64,000 nt of DNA, taken from NCBI GenBank assembly GCA_902806565.1, contig CADCXA010000012.1:124001-188000 (forward strand), written 5' to 3'. Both the position numbers and the translations under genes were made by a program. The stretch is from Hypoxylon rubiginosum (lineage: Eukaryota > Ascomycota > Sordariomycetes > Xylariales > Hypoxylaceae). The notes beneath the pieces are model-generated. The model did no database searches and had not been told where the DNA came from. It was given only the letters and a program-made list of their open reading frames with translations. This document shows, piece after piece, positions 47,739-60,100 of this stretch (the first letter of the stretch is position 1; each line of letters begins with the position of its first letter).

Positions 47739-49606
47739 TCAGTTCGCAAATTTCCAATCTGTCTCCGATGCCATCGTTTGCTTGGACAAGACTCTCGGGC
47801 CTTGCTCGCCTTCCTCCAGACCGTTCCGTCCGTTCCCGGTACTGCTTCTCCATCGCCACATCCGACCGTACACAGTCTGCGGCCCCTGTCCTTGGAGGAT
47901 CTTGACGACCTCGCGGCCGAGGATGGGCAGAAACTTGAAGCCGTGGCCACTACCACCGGAGCATACGGCTAGGCCTGGACGGCCGGGGACGAAGTCGATG
48001 ACGAACGAGTTGTCAATGCTGTCCGTATACCAACATAGCCTAGTAGACGAGATGCCCAGCGGAACCAGCTCGGGAAAGTTAATCTCGATATACTCTAATA
48101 CCAGGAGCAAGAAGTTGATTTGTTAATGAATTCCTTGAGTTAAATATGATGACAAATTGGGCTGGCTTCTTACCTTTAATGCCGTTGAGCGCGTCGGTTG
48201 GTAGTCTTGTCTCCTTTTTCTCGGTTACGTGCGCAGTTCTGGGTACTGATATGCGTCGCTCGCCGACATCCTCGAAATTTGTCCATCTGCAATTAATCCT
48301 GTCAGTGTAACGTATGAAACAGAGGGTAGTGAGAATTGATGAAGTAATCAAAGGGCTTTCCAACTTCGTTTTTCGCCATCCAATCTTGAAAATGCCATTG
48401 TCATCCCTTGGGATGCTGTAGACTTCTTTCCCTTGCCGCGTGCCCCAAGCTATGACCGGTTGGTTCTCTGCAGAAAATCGGTCCCAGAGATCCGGGCGGT
48501 CCTTGGGGATCTGAACTGTGGCTACCGAACCCGCTGTCGTCTCGAGCAAATCCTGAACTTCCGGGACCAACGAAGGGGTCCACCCTCCGCCTATAGAACA
48601 CCCATATCAGTCAAGGACATACACCCAAGTTACAGTAAGATAGCTTACCAGCGACGACTACAAGGTCGGCGCTATGTTCGCTACCATCGGCGGTATACAC
48701 TACAGGACGACCTTCTTTGGACCCAATATCAAGCACCTTTCCACGCACGGAGTCAAGGATCATTTGGACACCAGCCTTTTTGGCCAAATGCTGTGCCCAG
48801 GTACAGCTTTTGTACGCGTAAACGAAGCCGGCCGTAGAGTCCAGAACTGCCTTGTGCGTCCCAAACCTCTCTTGACGTCGACAGGGGTCGAGCTTGTGTG
48901 CCCATCCTCGCTCTTTTGCCCGATTGATATCTGTATCATAACCAAGTTTGTGCTCAGCATGTTGATATGATACAGCATTGGTGAGTTGCTTAACATACCT
49001 GCCTCGTCATCACTCCTAAACTGGAATTCCCTAATACCTTCACGCTCCATATTTTTCAGCGTTTCAAGCTCAAAAGTACCGAACTCATCCTCGCTACTCA
49101 TGCGTAGCCCTTTTTTTTTTTTTTGGAAGAGAGTTAGCACTTCTCTTCTTAGGTACGCTCCAGGATCAATCATTCCTAAGTGAGCTCAACTGTGAAGTCT
49201 TGATTTCTACGATAGGCCGAAAAAGGGGGCAAACCAATTCTCGAAGTAGGTACATACAGCCTGCGTTAAACCATAACTTCTTCTCACCGTCTCTTAACCT
49301 TTCAGGCAATTCGTCAAGTGGCGTCGCCGCGATCTCAGCATTCCACTCGTCCCAGATTTTAGCGGCCTCCGTAGCCAGTCGTTGGTACTCGATCTCGGAT
49401 CCATAGCTGAAGCGGATGATCTTGTTCAGGTCAGCCGATGCCGAGTCGACTCCGGATAGGGGGTCATAGCCGGATGAGGCCGTGTCCTGCATGTCCAGCA
49501 CGGTGACGTCGCCGTATCCAGACCGCGCGAGCCATAGGGCCGTCGAGATGCCGAAGACACCAGAACCGACGATGATGATTTTGGACGCGGGTGTAATTCC
49601 TGCCAT
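47739..49606 (-). CDS. Fructosyl amino-acid oxidase (amadoriase-type flavoenzyme)
   Basis: Six exons: 49606-49258, 49109-48999, 48930-48649, 48590-48365, 48286-48174 and 48094-47739, giving 478 residues. The FAD-binding dinucleotide fold starts at residue 9 (IIIVGSGVFGISTALWLARSG). The family block SGYDPLSGVDSASADLNKI then FSYGSEIEYQRLA follows, and later DPCRRQERFGTHKAVLDSTA, GGGWTPSLVPEV and the C-terminal FAD contact SGGSGHGFKFLPILG. These match the fructosyl-amine:oxygen oxidoreductase/sarcosine oxidase family, which deglycates Amadori products (fructosyl amino acids) to glucosone, amino acid and H2O2. No PTS1 tripeptide is seen; the protein ends in KFAN, so peroxisomal import is not indicated. 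The first intron ends in a run of 14 A just before its acceptor. Confidence 0.9.
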
Positions 49607-50108
49607 CGTTTGGTCTTTGACTAAGATTTCTGAGAATAATATTTCGAAGAATGCTTCCTTATACCTAGTCCTAAACTAACCACCGCATTCGGAGCACGCG
49701 ATAGGAACCCCGCTTGGGCCTGGACTTATCTCCACACCGTTGATACGTGGATGTTGGAGACGTAGCACATCAAGGAACGCCGATGATCTAAATTCGGTAG
49801 AAAAGGAGATAGTGTATACACCTAATCTTCCATTGACTCTGTTAGAGGGGTCGGTTTAACGATAGTGAATTATCTAAACAGGTATCCATCGGAAATATCC
49901 GACATACCTATATACCAGGTAGGTAGGTAGGTAGGTAGGTAGATGGAACCGTACCTGAATCCCAAGAGTATGAGTTGTCTTAAGTAGGTAACGACTACGA
50001 GAAAATATATGTACGCTCAGACGACCGATATGTCCTTATTAAATAGATGAATGTTTATATGTCAAGCGAGTAGTGGTCGACATCCTTACCTTATCTCCTT
50101 GAAGCTTC
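49607..50108. other. Spacer with GTAG microsatellite
   Basis: Promoter of the oxidase. A GTAG microsatellite (about six units) occupies 49917-49942. Nothing else is recognised. Confidence 0.6.
49917..49942. repeat. (GTAG)n microsatellite
   Basis: Uninterrupted GTAG units, about six copies. Confidence 0.85.
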
Positions 50109-50873
50109 CTAATCTGCCATCTTCCTCGCCTTGACCACGACCAAGCTCGGCTGATCCAGGAACGCCTTCCAAAACTCCCTGTCGGCCTGGACTACCTCGG
50201 CGTTCTCGTAGGGCTCGGTCTGCACGTGGCGCAGGCCGAACTTCTCGTGCATGGCCGTCGACCCCGAGTAGCTGACCTCCATGGACGACGCCTCGAACTC
50301 GAGGGGCGGGTCTAGGTGGATCATATATCGAAATTTCACGCCGTCTGGCGCGTCCTCGAAGCCCTTGTACGTGACGCCGTAGCGCGCGGCGCCGTCCGCG
50401 ACCGCGGGACTCCGTGGGTCCCCCGACCGCACGCCGACGAACCGGCCCCCCGACCGCAGGCGGCTGACGACATTCCGCCACATGCCCTCGAGCTCCGCGA
50501 CGCTGTTGGCGTGGTCGAAGACCCAATTGGCCATGACGAGGTCGTAGTCGCGCAGCGGCAGGTGGTCGAGCGGCTGCGACACATCGGCTACGAACCAGCG
50601 GACGTCAGCCTTCGGGTCGGTCGTCTCTTGGCCGACGCGCAGCATCTCCGGCGATAAGTCGACCACGTCGACGCTGGAGGCGCCCTGGGCGAGGACTTGT
50701 CGCGCGCGGAGGCCGGTGCCGCCGGCCAGGTCGAGGACGGTCGCTCCCGTGCAATCGCCTAGTGCGGAGCCGACGAGTTGTGTTTCCAACTTGCCAAGTG
50801 GCGTGGCGGTATAGTCGCCGTAGGTAGAGGCTTGACTGTCATATTCCTTCTTTACCTGGTCGAAAGACGCCAT
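50109..50873 (-). CDS. SAM-dependent methyltransferase
   Basis: An intronless gene of 254 residues. Class I methyltransferase features are in order: motif I VLDLAGGTGLRARQVL (about residues 46-61), the acidic residue ending the second strand in SVDVVDLSPEML, WFVADVSQP and the motif-IV strand DYDLVMANWVFDHA. A C-terminal sheet carries the substrate-binding half. The protein resembles the fungal UbiE/methyltransferase-11 type proteins that alkylate small molecules; substrate unknown. The chosen ATG at 50873 begins MASFDQVKKEYDSQASTYG, the usual N-terminus of this family; an in-frame ATG at 50927 would add 18 residues. The gene is visibly GC-richer, with strong G/C third positions, than the AT-rich spacers and most neighbouring genes. 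Confidence 0.85.
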   Translation of the reverse strand: MASFDQVKKEYDSQASTYGDYTATPLGKLETQLVGSALGDCTGATVLDLAGGTGLRARQVLAQGASSVDVVDLSPEMLRVGQETTDPKADVRWFVADVSQPLDHLPLRDYDLVMANWVFDHANSVAELEGMWRNVVSRLRSGGRFVGVRSGDPRSPAVADGAARYGVTYKGFEDAPDGVKFRYMIHLDPPLEFEASSMEVSYSGSTAMHEKFGLRHVQTEPYENAEVVQADREFWKAFLDQPSLVVVKARKMAD

Positions 50874-51505
50874 GATGCCGGTTCTAACGGCGGTAGACAA
50901 TTCGCTGGGAGGTAGGTATCTAATCAATAGTACCTTTATGGAAATCTAGTAATTTCAAGTATGATTTACGAGTCTTTTGAGCGATCTTGTAATACACATT
51001 TCGGTGGTGCACCCGAGATGAGTCCTACCCTCCCCGCATACTATGTATGGGGTGGCCTATGGCTATGCCCATTTAGGAGAATTTGCCAATCGAATGCGAG
51101 GGTGGCTTATCGACGCATGTCGTGACACTCGAGTGGTGATCGGATTGGTCGAAGGGTCGAAGGAATCCCCCGAGGAATTACCCGGTAGGTTGGTATGTAG
51201 ACGAACTGGCATAAAACCCGAATACTAACTACATACTATGCTGAAGCTCATACAGATCACACGCGAATTCGATGTTACTCGTGACATACACTTCCAGGAA
51301 TGGGAACTAACAATCAAGCCAACGATTATACTAGCTCTCTGCCTTTAACCTGGGATTTAGTTAACAGTTTAAGGGTGATGGAAGTTTAACGACTTCTGTC
51401 TTGATGAGTATTGGGTATTTACAAGTGGAGGTGACAGGATGAATGGTACAGGATATCTACATGGATAACATCCGATATATGGAGGGGTCTGGGGGATCAT
51501 ACCGT
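50874..51505. other. Spacer, nothing recognised
   Basis: Promoter of the methyltransferase and 3' flank of Sam50, both on the minus strand. The sequence is AT-rich with no supported frame. Confidence 0.6.
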
Positions 51506-53275
51506 TTAAAGGAAATTTATTCCTACCCCGACTTGCAATCCTTTCCTCGCCTCCTCGCCTCGTCTCATCACCAACGGCAAGCTAAAGTTCAGTTCGAACC
51601 TCGCAACGGGATGTGCATATACGAGCCCCACGCCGGCAGCAATGGTAGGTAATCCAGTACTAACGTCTTTCGCCGCGGATATCATGCTGTTAAACACGCT
51701 ACTAGCACCAAGCTGCTGCTTCGTGGTAGCATCACTTGTTTTCGTCTTATTCTTCATCGCTACTAGCCTACCACCATTGGCAAAGAATTGGAGCCGGAAT
51801 GGGGAATCGGGGCCGACCCGAGGTAGAGGCACGAGCAGGTTCACGCTGCCCGCGGCAAATAAGTCACCGCCGAGCGCATCACCACCGTCTCTGGGACCAA
51901 GACCACCTAGTGAGAAGCCTCGCACATCTGTTGGGCCACCGAGAGTGAAGCGGTCGTTGATCCGGCTAGGAGCTGCACCGCCGAGGCCATAGGATAACGG
52001 AAGAGGATAGAGCAGGCCTGCTCTAAATCCGCCGCTAATAGAGACGCCAGAAGACCCTCGAATTCCGGGTATAGGAATAGGCACTGCTCCGGCGATCTCC
52101 ACCTCACTCTTAGAGAAACTGACGTCTCCCCCTAGTGATCCCCATCCGGCTAGCTCCGTAGCCGTCTTGATGAGGTATCCGCTCTGCGGCAACATGGGGT
52201 TATCACGTCGTTCCCGTTGGAAAAGGTAGGATATAGCGCTCTTGACGGAATCCCCGGCATCGCCTCGTACGGTGGGGCTGGCTCCGGCTCCAAGGCCGGT
52301 AAGTTGTCTCCAGCTACTGGAATAACCAAATTGATGGCGATCTCCGTTGTCCTTCAACCAATTTAGTTTTACGCCCCCGCCCTTGATGACTTCTTCGTGA
52401 CTTGCCCAGGGCTTCTGCGTACTGCTTGCTAGACCGTCGATGCTAAGACGCAAGTTGGGATTACTTTGTATAGGGGTGCCAAATTCGGCGCTGTACGCGG
52501 AACGCGTTCTCGTGCCCGCGGAAGCGTTGAGAGATAGGTATTCTGCGCCGCCCAGTACGTTCCGCCATAGCATAGATCCATACGCCGAGCCTTCTGTATT
52601 ACCCAAATCGGTGCCAGTCTTGAGAAGGAGACGAGACTTTTCGCGAACCCTCAAGGAAACGTCGAGGTCGGTAGGCGAGGAAGAGGGGTCGAGATGCGGC
52701 GGGCGAGACAGGTGGAAGAGAATCTGGGGTTGGAAGATATCTTTAAAGCTTGTATTAGCATGAGAATGCTCAGCCATTCATTAGTACCGACAGTTGGATT
52801 TATACCGAATTTCTGTAGCTTCTCGACAGCTCCCCCGACTTGTTCCAACATGTCTGCCAGCGTGTAATCGGCATTGCGGCTATCTTCGACCAGAGGCTGG
52901 AATAGGGGATCGAGAAAGGATTTGCGTGTGTGCCTAGCGCCGTGTATTTGGATGGAAGAGAGGGTGACGGGAAGCGTTTGATTGTGGGATAGCTAGCGAG
53001 GGTATTAGGATGTTTCCATTTCCAATTCGTATATACAACTCCATATAATCTAATACGGTGTAGCTTACCAGTTCAATTGTACGCTGTTCGGATTGTGCAT
53101 CGTGGGCCTGGGCCCGTTCAGCCGCTGCTCTCTGCTCTACCGACTCTTTCTCGGATCTGAGCAAACCCTCGAAGGCCTGCGGTACATATGCTTAAATTAG
53201 CCATTGCCGTGCTAAAGGACCTTAAAGACTGAGAAAACTTACATCGTCGCCGCTGGGAGAACTATTGCGAGCCAT
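51506..53275 (-). CDS. SAM50: Sam50/Tob55, mitochondrial outer-membrane beta-barrel assembly protein
   Basis: Four exons, 53275-53243, 53176-53069, 52992-52806 and 52740-51506, give 520 residues. A short charged N-terminus precedes a single POTRA-like region (LPVTLSSIQIHGARHTRKSF, residues about 50-115). The C-terminal Omp85 beta-barrel follows, with many alternating strands, the conserved NDRFTLGGPTDVRGFSLGGL loop that folds into the pore, and the terminal barrel strand ending in LQVGVGINFL. Sam50 is the core of the SAM complex that inserts beta-barrel proteins such as porin and Tom40 into the mitochondrial outer membrane. The first exon encodes only 11 residues. This is a housekeeping gene expected in every fungus, and the length fits known orthologues. 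Confidence 0.93.
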
Positions 53276-54308
53276 GTGAGCCAGCAAGGTACGGCTTTGC
53301 TTCTTTCTAGGCTTTGTTTTGGTGAAAATATCTCTCTCACGTGGAAGTTGAGAAACAGCCAGACAGCTCGGGCTGCGAAGGTTGTAAATGGATCCCGGGG
53401 ATCTACAGGGTTATGGTACTTGATGTATGTACCCGTGGACCTTATGTACGTGTACCTACAGCACCTATCCTAGGGCTTAATACATACTAGTATGTACCTA
53501 GCTCGGGCAAGGTCCGGGATGATACTGGGGTTTATGCCTCCACTCTCCACCTGGTACTTCGTACCTAAACTACCTACATAAGGTACATATAGGTACCTAA
53601 CATACATATACATGTATTGAACTGCTGGCACGTAGCCGAATCACTGATGGATTCATGTGGCTTAGAGATTGAAGAAGAATACCACTTTGTGGCTTTGTAT
53701 TGCACGGGCTGATGGGGTTCGTAATGATATGATACATGTACTAGTTAAAGAGAGGTGACGCAATATCTAACCCGAACATTACATATATGAGGCATGTAAG
53801 AAATCACCTAAACCCATTGAGGAATAATAGTTCGAACAGGGCACAGGCTGCACAGGCTGTACAGGGTCATTTTAGGCTCCGCCGAAACTTGTCCTTATCG
53901 GCCCCCCGGAAATCTAGACTCTCCAACAAAGTTCACTTCCAACTCATGTCTCTTCTACATATCATCAGCCTCGCTCAAGTCTCTCAAGTCTCTCAAGTCT
54001 CTGAAGTCGCTCAAGTCGAAGAGTAGGAGTAGGATTGCAACTCCCTTTTCTTTTCTTTATTTTAACCAATTCCCACAGACTCTAGCAATTTCCTTCAATA
54101 CCAGCTAGCACTTATTGTTTTTTTCTATCTTCTAATTGTATTCTCTCTTCCCTCCCGCCTTTGTGAAATACCTAGGTAGTAATTTATTAATTACGTCTAC
54201 CTGCCTACCTCACCGTTTCCGGTCGGCAAGACCAACATCTTCGAGGCATAGCACAGATCCTCGCGACACATTTCCTTTCCAAGATCCGAGATACCCTTAC
54301 GTCGCATC
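53276..54308. other. Divergent spacer between SAM50 and UBC6
   Basis: A head-to-head promoter region about 1 kb long. It contains TAGGTACCTA-type words around 53580-53600 and a CTCAAGTCT tandem repeat at 53973-54018. No gene is supported; the frame at 53787-54026 is created by the repeat. Confidence 0.6.
53973..54018. repeat. CTCAAGTCT tandem repeat
   Basis: Five imperfect 9-base units (CTCAAGTCT, then CTGAAGTCG and CTCAAGTCG) in the UBC6 promoter. Confidence 0.75.
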
Positions 54309-55219
54309 ATGGCGAGCAAGCAAGCAAGCAAGCGTGTACGTGGTTTGAACCCCTCCGTTCTCCTAAACCAACAAATTTGGCTGACACACTCTTCGTATTT
54401 AGTTGACGCGCGAATACAAGACCATATCAGAAAACCCTCCTCCGTATATCAGTGCCCATCCGTCGGAATCCAATATCCTAGAGTATGTCTCAATTTGATC
54501 TCTAGCGATCCCCTTTCTATGCTGACGAATGTAGGTGGCACTACATCATCACTGGTCCGGAGGACACTCCTTACTATGGCGGCCAGTATTGGGGAACCCT
54601 AATATTCCCATCCAACTACCCCTTTGCGCCGCCCGCTATTCGAATGCACACCCCTTCCGGACGCTTCCAGCCCTCGACCCGACTCTGCCTCTCCATCTCC
54701 GACTTCCACCCGCGCTCCTTCAACCCCGCATGGGAGGTATCGACCATCCTTATTGGCCTATTGTCGTTCATGACCTCGGAGGAGATGACTACTGGTTCCG
54801 TCTCGGCTACGTCACACGAGCGTAGAATATTTGCGGCTAGATCAAGGTGGTGGAACTCGACGGGAGGCGGCTCACACGCCAAGAATCCAGCGCAGAAGGG
54901 AAATGTGAAAGCCGGAGACGGTGGTGCCAAGTTCAGATCGGAGTGGCCCGAACTAGATAAGGAGAACTGGCGGTGGATGACGGAGAACAATGTCGACACG
55001 GCTACGGGGGCCAGGACTGGCGGGGCATCGTGCGGGCCGCAGCTAGGTATTGCTGGCGGCAGTGGTGGTCAGACCCAGGCTGTTGTGGATGCCGTCGTCC
55101 AGCGCAGAGATGCTGGTACCGGATGGCTCAGCCGCAACAAGCTGTTGGTTTTCGGGGGAGTCATCTTCATTTACGTCCTAATCGCCCGTATTCTCGGAGA
55201 GGGAGAGGGTACCTCATAA
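54309..55219 (+). CDS. UBC6: Ubc6-type ER tail-anchored ubiquitin-conjugating enzyme
   Basis: Three exons, 54309-54335, 54403-54482 and 54535-55219, give 263 residues. The UBC fold is clear from LTREYKTISENPPPYISAHP through GPEDTPYYGGQYWGTLIFP to the catalytic cysteine in STRLCLSISDFHP. The Ubc6/UBE2J class lacks the canonical HPN tripeptide, and this protein has TPSGRFQPSTRLC in its place. A disordered linker of about 90 residues follows, and a C-terminal tail anchor (LLVFGGVIFIYVLIARIL) places the enzyme on the ER membrane facing the cytosol. There it works with Doa10- or Hrd1-type ligases in ER-associated degradation. The first exon is only nine codons (MASKQASKR), made of repeated AAGC, and the acceptor of intron 1 is preceded by a GCTGAC branch point. 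Confidence 0.95.
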
Positions 55220-57191
55220 ATGAAATGGGTTAACGAACGCCCCCGTCTCTTCATCCGCGGCAAGTGGTGGGACGTTGCCTCGGTTTTGAGCATCTTAGGG
55301 TAGTTACACCCAGGCCTATTAGGTCATCCCTGGTCTTCTTTTAGACAGAAACATACGAGATAGCTCAACGGTGTATAGCTTAATACAGTGGCAGCGAGGA
55401 CTTGCAATAAGGTCTCGATTAGGACTTAGGTACCTAGGTAACTAAGGGAGGGTAATTCAGGGAGAATATGCGTGGCTTTTGCGATGTGTCACCATTGTTT
55501 TTGTGTCGTCGTAGACACTTACAAAAATATTATCAATGGTGTTAAATCAAGTGAGCCTCATGCTACTACGGAGATCCGCATAGATTCTACGCATCTCGTA
55601 TACCTACCCCTATCCTATGCTCCTAATATGCCCGTATACATCAAGGGACGATAAGTAGTCATAGGGTACCAGTTACTACTAATTCATACATTAGTGATGA
55701 ACGTAATGAGTTCATGTATACCACGAAGCACGGATTTATTTGCCTGAGCTTTTCATGAATTGCCTTAAAGTCAAGAGGCATAAGCCCCTATTTACTCATC
55801 AGGCACATAGGCAAACGCCTAGATGTTTGCGGGATTACTCGTTACAAGTGTTTGAAATCAAGTGGTACTTTGCCTGCTCCTAGAATGGAGCATTTTATTT
55901 GTGCCATGTGCTATGGTCAGCCCAGGGTCGACGATCCCATACCCCAACAAGCCGCTTCGCAAGGCGGTGCCCGAGTCTGCCACTGTACCGCAAGCAACTG
56001 TACCTCCGAAGCGGAAGACACCTCCGAAGAGGAGGACGAATGAGTTAGTACCTTACTCTGACAATCTACTGATCATCACTACCTCACCCTCCCTGCAGTA
56101 GCCGTAGCCAGCATCCTATCCTAGACGAACATCAACATCTCAGAAAACTGAGAGCCATGGGTGGGACAGCAAGTGGGATATTGGGTAATAAAAGTTGAGA
56201 GATAGGTCACATAAGGTCTTAGAGTCAAGGCTGCGGGTTTTCCAGTTTTTGATTGCGTATTTCTTTCTGAGCTACCTAGGTAGTCAACGAATCAATGAGT
56301 TTCCCATAATTGCGGACAATAGTGACTCTGACAGCCTACCAAGGAATTTACCGTACCCACGTCTTTTTCTTTTTGTTTCTTCTTCATTCACGTCTACGTT
56401 GATGTTCGCCGGTGCAACTTGGCTCTTTCAAGTGAATAGTAGATAACGTTCTGAAAAATATGTCTATATTTAGCCATGAAGCGTTTCTTGAGTGATACCA
56501 CACAAGTCCATAACCATCAGACATGGAAATTGAGGGAGGCAATCATATTACTACAATATAACTAACAATACACTATATATACCTATGAAAGGGACATGAG
56601 TGCTTAGAGCATGGGTTGTAATACGTGAAGCTATGAGGGAAAGTTTCAAGGAATCCGGCAACGGAACTTTGACTGTAGACCAGTTTTATTGGCTGCTCTT
56701 TGGTCGGCTCTCAGAATATACGCATAGGCTTCAAGATCATACGTACTAGAATCTGCTAACTGATTAGAAATTCTGGAAGATTCTCGAATACTCAAAAAGC
56801 CTGTTTTTATGTCAATGATATTGACGTATTTATATTAATGAGCGTGTTTGTTAACTCTCCTCCTCATTCTCTCCCCTGAGTTTCATTGTCTGCCAATATG
56901 TAAAAAGCTACCTACCTAAGGTAGGTAGGAATGGCATATCCTCCTATTTTCGTATGCAAAAGAATGTCCGCCTGAAATCGTGGGGAAGGTGGTTCAGTTA
57001 CTTCCTTTTAAAATGATGATACTAAGAGAACGAGTGTACGTTGGACGAATAAGAAAGTAAACTACGCACTCCCTCTAAGCTCCTATAAGCGCCTGATTGA
57101 ATCGTGCAGAAGAGAGGTATCCAGAACGACGTAACCTGCTCGACCAAAACAAGCCCTTGTTAGCCTTCTGAGTAGTCACCTTGCGTTACCT
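55220..57191. other. Convergent spacer, nothing recognised
   Basis: Nearly 2 kb between convergent gene ends. It is AT-rich with TAGGTACCTAGG words at about 55425-55440. Short plus-strand frames at 55852-56101 are not supported by start context or similarity. Confidence 0.55.
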
Positions 57192-60100
57192 CTAAACCTC
57201 TCCGGTAGTCTGGCCATAGACAATGGTGCCTTTGCCAAACCGTCGCTTTGCAGCCTTCCACAGCTCTACCAGCGCAATGTACGTGACGACACATGCCGCC
57301 ACAATAGCCCACTCGGCACCGATAGCTTGGTGTTTGAACACCCTTCGATCAATAACGGGGAGGTATATGACCGGGAACGTGATGAAAAACCCGGCGAGCA
57401 CAGCTCCAAAAAGGAACTTATTCCTCCAGACCGTTTTGAATACCGAAAATGGCCCACTGTACATCTCCGGATACATATTGAATAGCGAGCGGGTGAAGTG
57501 CTTGACTTCCCAGGCTGTGACGAGAAGGAGGAAGCTGAGGGTAGCGTACGTGGTGGCACGGGCGCGGTAGACGGTATCGCAAGTGGAATTGTATTCGGCG
57601 TTACAGCCGTGGCCTAGTATATTTTTACTTGGTGAGAGTCCATAAATATTCGACATATTGGTATAGACGACAGAAGTAAACGATGCGATGCAGAGAGAGC
57701 CCATGAAGAATCCATAAGCCATCTTGTCAATGATAATTTCCTTGGTGAAAATACCGATGCGGAGACTTCGTGGCGGCCGTAACATAATGTCTGGTTGGGC
57801 ATCCTCGAGCCCAAGACCAAGTGCTAAAAAGGATGATGTGATCAAGTTTGCCCACAGTATCTCGATGGGCGAGAGCGGGAACACCGACTTCCCTTCGCCG
57901 TCCTTGAATGCGAGGCCAATAAGTAGGAGAAGGACCTGTGCAATATTGGAGATTAGGAGGTGTAGTAGGAACTATAGCAATACTCTGTTAGTAGTTGTGC
58001 TTGGAGACGTTAGGAGAGGAAGCTAGCTCTACCTTCTGAATATTGTCGAATAGGCGACGTCCCTCTTCTACAGCCGTCACGATCGAAGCAAAGTTGTCAT
58101 CCGTGAGGACCATATCTGCAGCCTCTTTGGCTACGTCGCTGCCGTTGAGACCCATTGCGATACCGACGTCTGCCTTCTTCAGGGCAGGCGAATCGTTTAC
58201 GCCGTCGCCTGTCATAACGCAGAACGCGCCTCGGCGGTGCATTGCCTCGACCATACGGACTTTCGTTGTCGGACTGCACCTGGCTAGAACTAGGGGGAGC
58301 TTCTCTAATTCGTCAATTTGTGCGTCGGTCAGGATATCAAAAGCAGCAGCAGGCATAGTAGCATTAGCTGACTCGGCAACGTTTAGATCGCTACTCAAGA
58401 TGCCAACTTCGTGTGCGATGGCTGACGCTGTTTTAATATGATCACCAGTGAGCATATGCACTGATATACCAGCTACCTTACATCTCTTTACCGCATCGGC
58501 TGTTTCCAGTCGAGGAGGATCATAAAGACCGGCAAGACCTAAAGGTGCTAAGTTACTCTCGGCAACGTCGCGTGTATCTTTAAGGGCGGTGCTGTTTTCG
58601 GCGGATTTGTGAGCTACGCAAAGGACTCGGAGGCCTTCGGCCGCGAGGGATTCAGCCTTGGCAACAAGTTCGGCCTTGACATCGTCGGACGCATCAAGTA
58701 GTGGCAACATGACCTCCAGCGCCCCCTTGGTATATACTTCAACCAAGTTAGAGCTGGGGGACGAGTAGATAACCGTCATACGTTTACATGCGGAATCAAA
58801 CGGATGTTCCGCAAGTAGATATGTGCCATCTGTCTGGGAAATGGTAGCCTTATTTACGCCAAACCGCATCGCGAAGACATGGAGCGCAATTTCGGTAGGC
58901 TCGCCCACAGCAGTCCAATTCGAAGCCGCAATGGTTGAAATGGTTGAGGTTTCGGCAGCATCATCTGTCGGCGATGGCTTCCCATCCGTCACAGTAGCGT
59001 TGTTGCATAGGGAGAGACATTCCACGAATTTCCTTGCCGTGGGGGATAGTAGAGAGATCGACTTGGAGTCATCCTGCAATTCGGATTCCTGGTCATTCCA
59101 TACAACCATTCCGCTCGACGGGTCGAACGGGTGAGTACAAGCTTCGACGACTGCCGCAGACCCGTTGCAAAGCCATATCTTCCTAGTGATCATCTTGCCT
59201 TGTGTCAAGGTACCGGTCTTGTCAGAGCATATGTTGGTTACTCCTCCGACGGCCTCTAGGGCAGAAAGCTTCCTCACGATCACGTTGCCCTTCGCCATCG
59301 CCTTCGTCCCGACCGCCATGCTAATAGTCAGGACGGCGATGAGAGATTCTGGGATGACAGCAACACCGACACAGATACCATAGATAAGAACTTCATCGTC
59401 AATATTCCAGAGACTGGCCGAAAAGACGATAACGGCGAGCAGGATTGCAAGAGCGAAAAGGAGCAAAGCGAACTTGCTTAGCTTGACCTGAAGCGGCGTG
59501 CCATCCAATCCAAGAATGCTGCGCCCGTTCCTTTTTACGCGCTTCCAATATGCGTCCAATCGGGATGCGTTGTCGCCTTGGTTAGGGTTCTCTCGGAGTA
59601 ATTGGGCAATTTTGCCCACTTCGGTACCCATACCAGTAGCGACGACAACGCCTTTTCCTCGGCCACGCGTAATGGTACTTGCCGAGTATAGCATGTTCAC
59701 ACGGTCTCCAAGCGGGACGTCGGCGTCGTTTAAAACTGCTCCAGGATGCTTGCTGATAGGCAGCGACTCTCCAGTGAGTAGTGCTTCGTCGGCGGATAAG
59801 TTGAACCCATCAGCAAATCGAAGATCTGCTGGCACGATGTCACCGACGTTAAGCAGTACAATGTCTCCCTTAACGAGAGATTCCGCCTTGATGGTGGCGG
59901 TATGCTCTGAACGTATAACCTTGCACGTTGGTGCAGACAACGCGTACAGAGACTGGATGGTCTGTTCAGCACGGTAATCCTGAACGAAACTGCTGATTAT
60001 TAGTATGACATGCGATATCATTCATTTATCAATGGCATCCTTAGCGGTGCCTAGGTTAGAACGTACCCCACGACGACGTTGAGAAGAATGACGGCGGCAA

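Noticed and set aside
50086..50526. Minus-strand frame of 146 codons, Arg/Gly-rich
   Set aside because: An out-of-frame shadow of the methyltransferase caused by its GC-rich codons.
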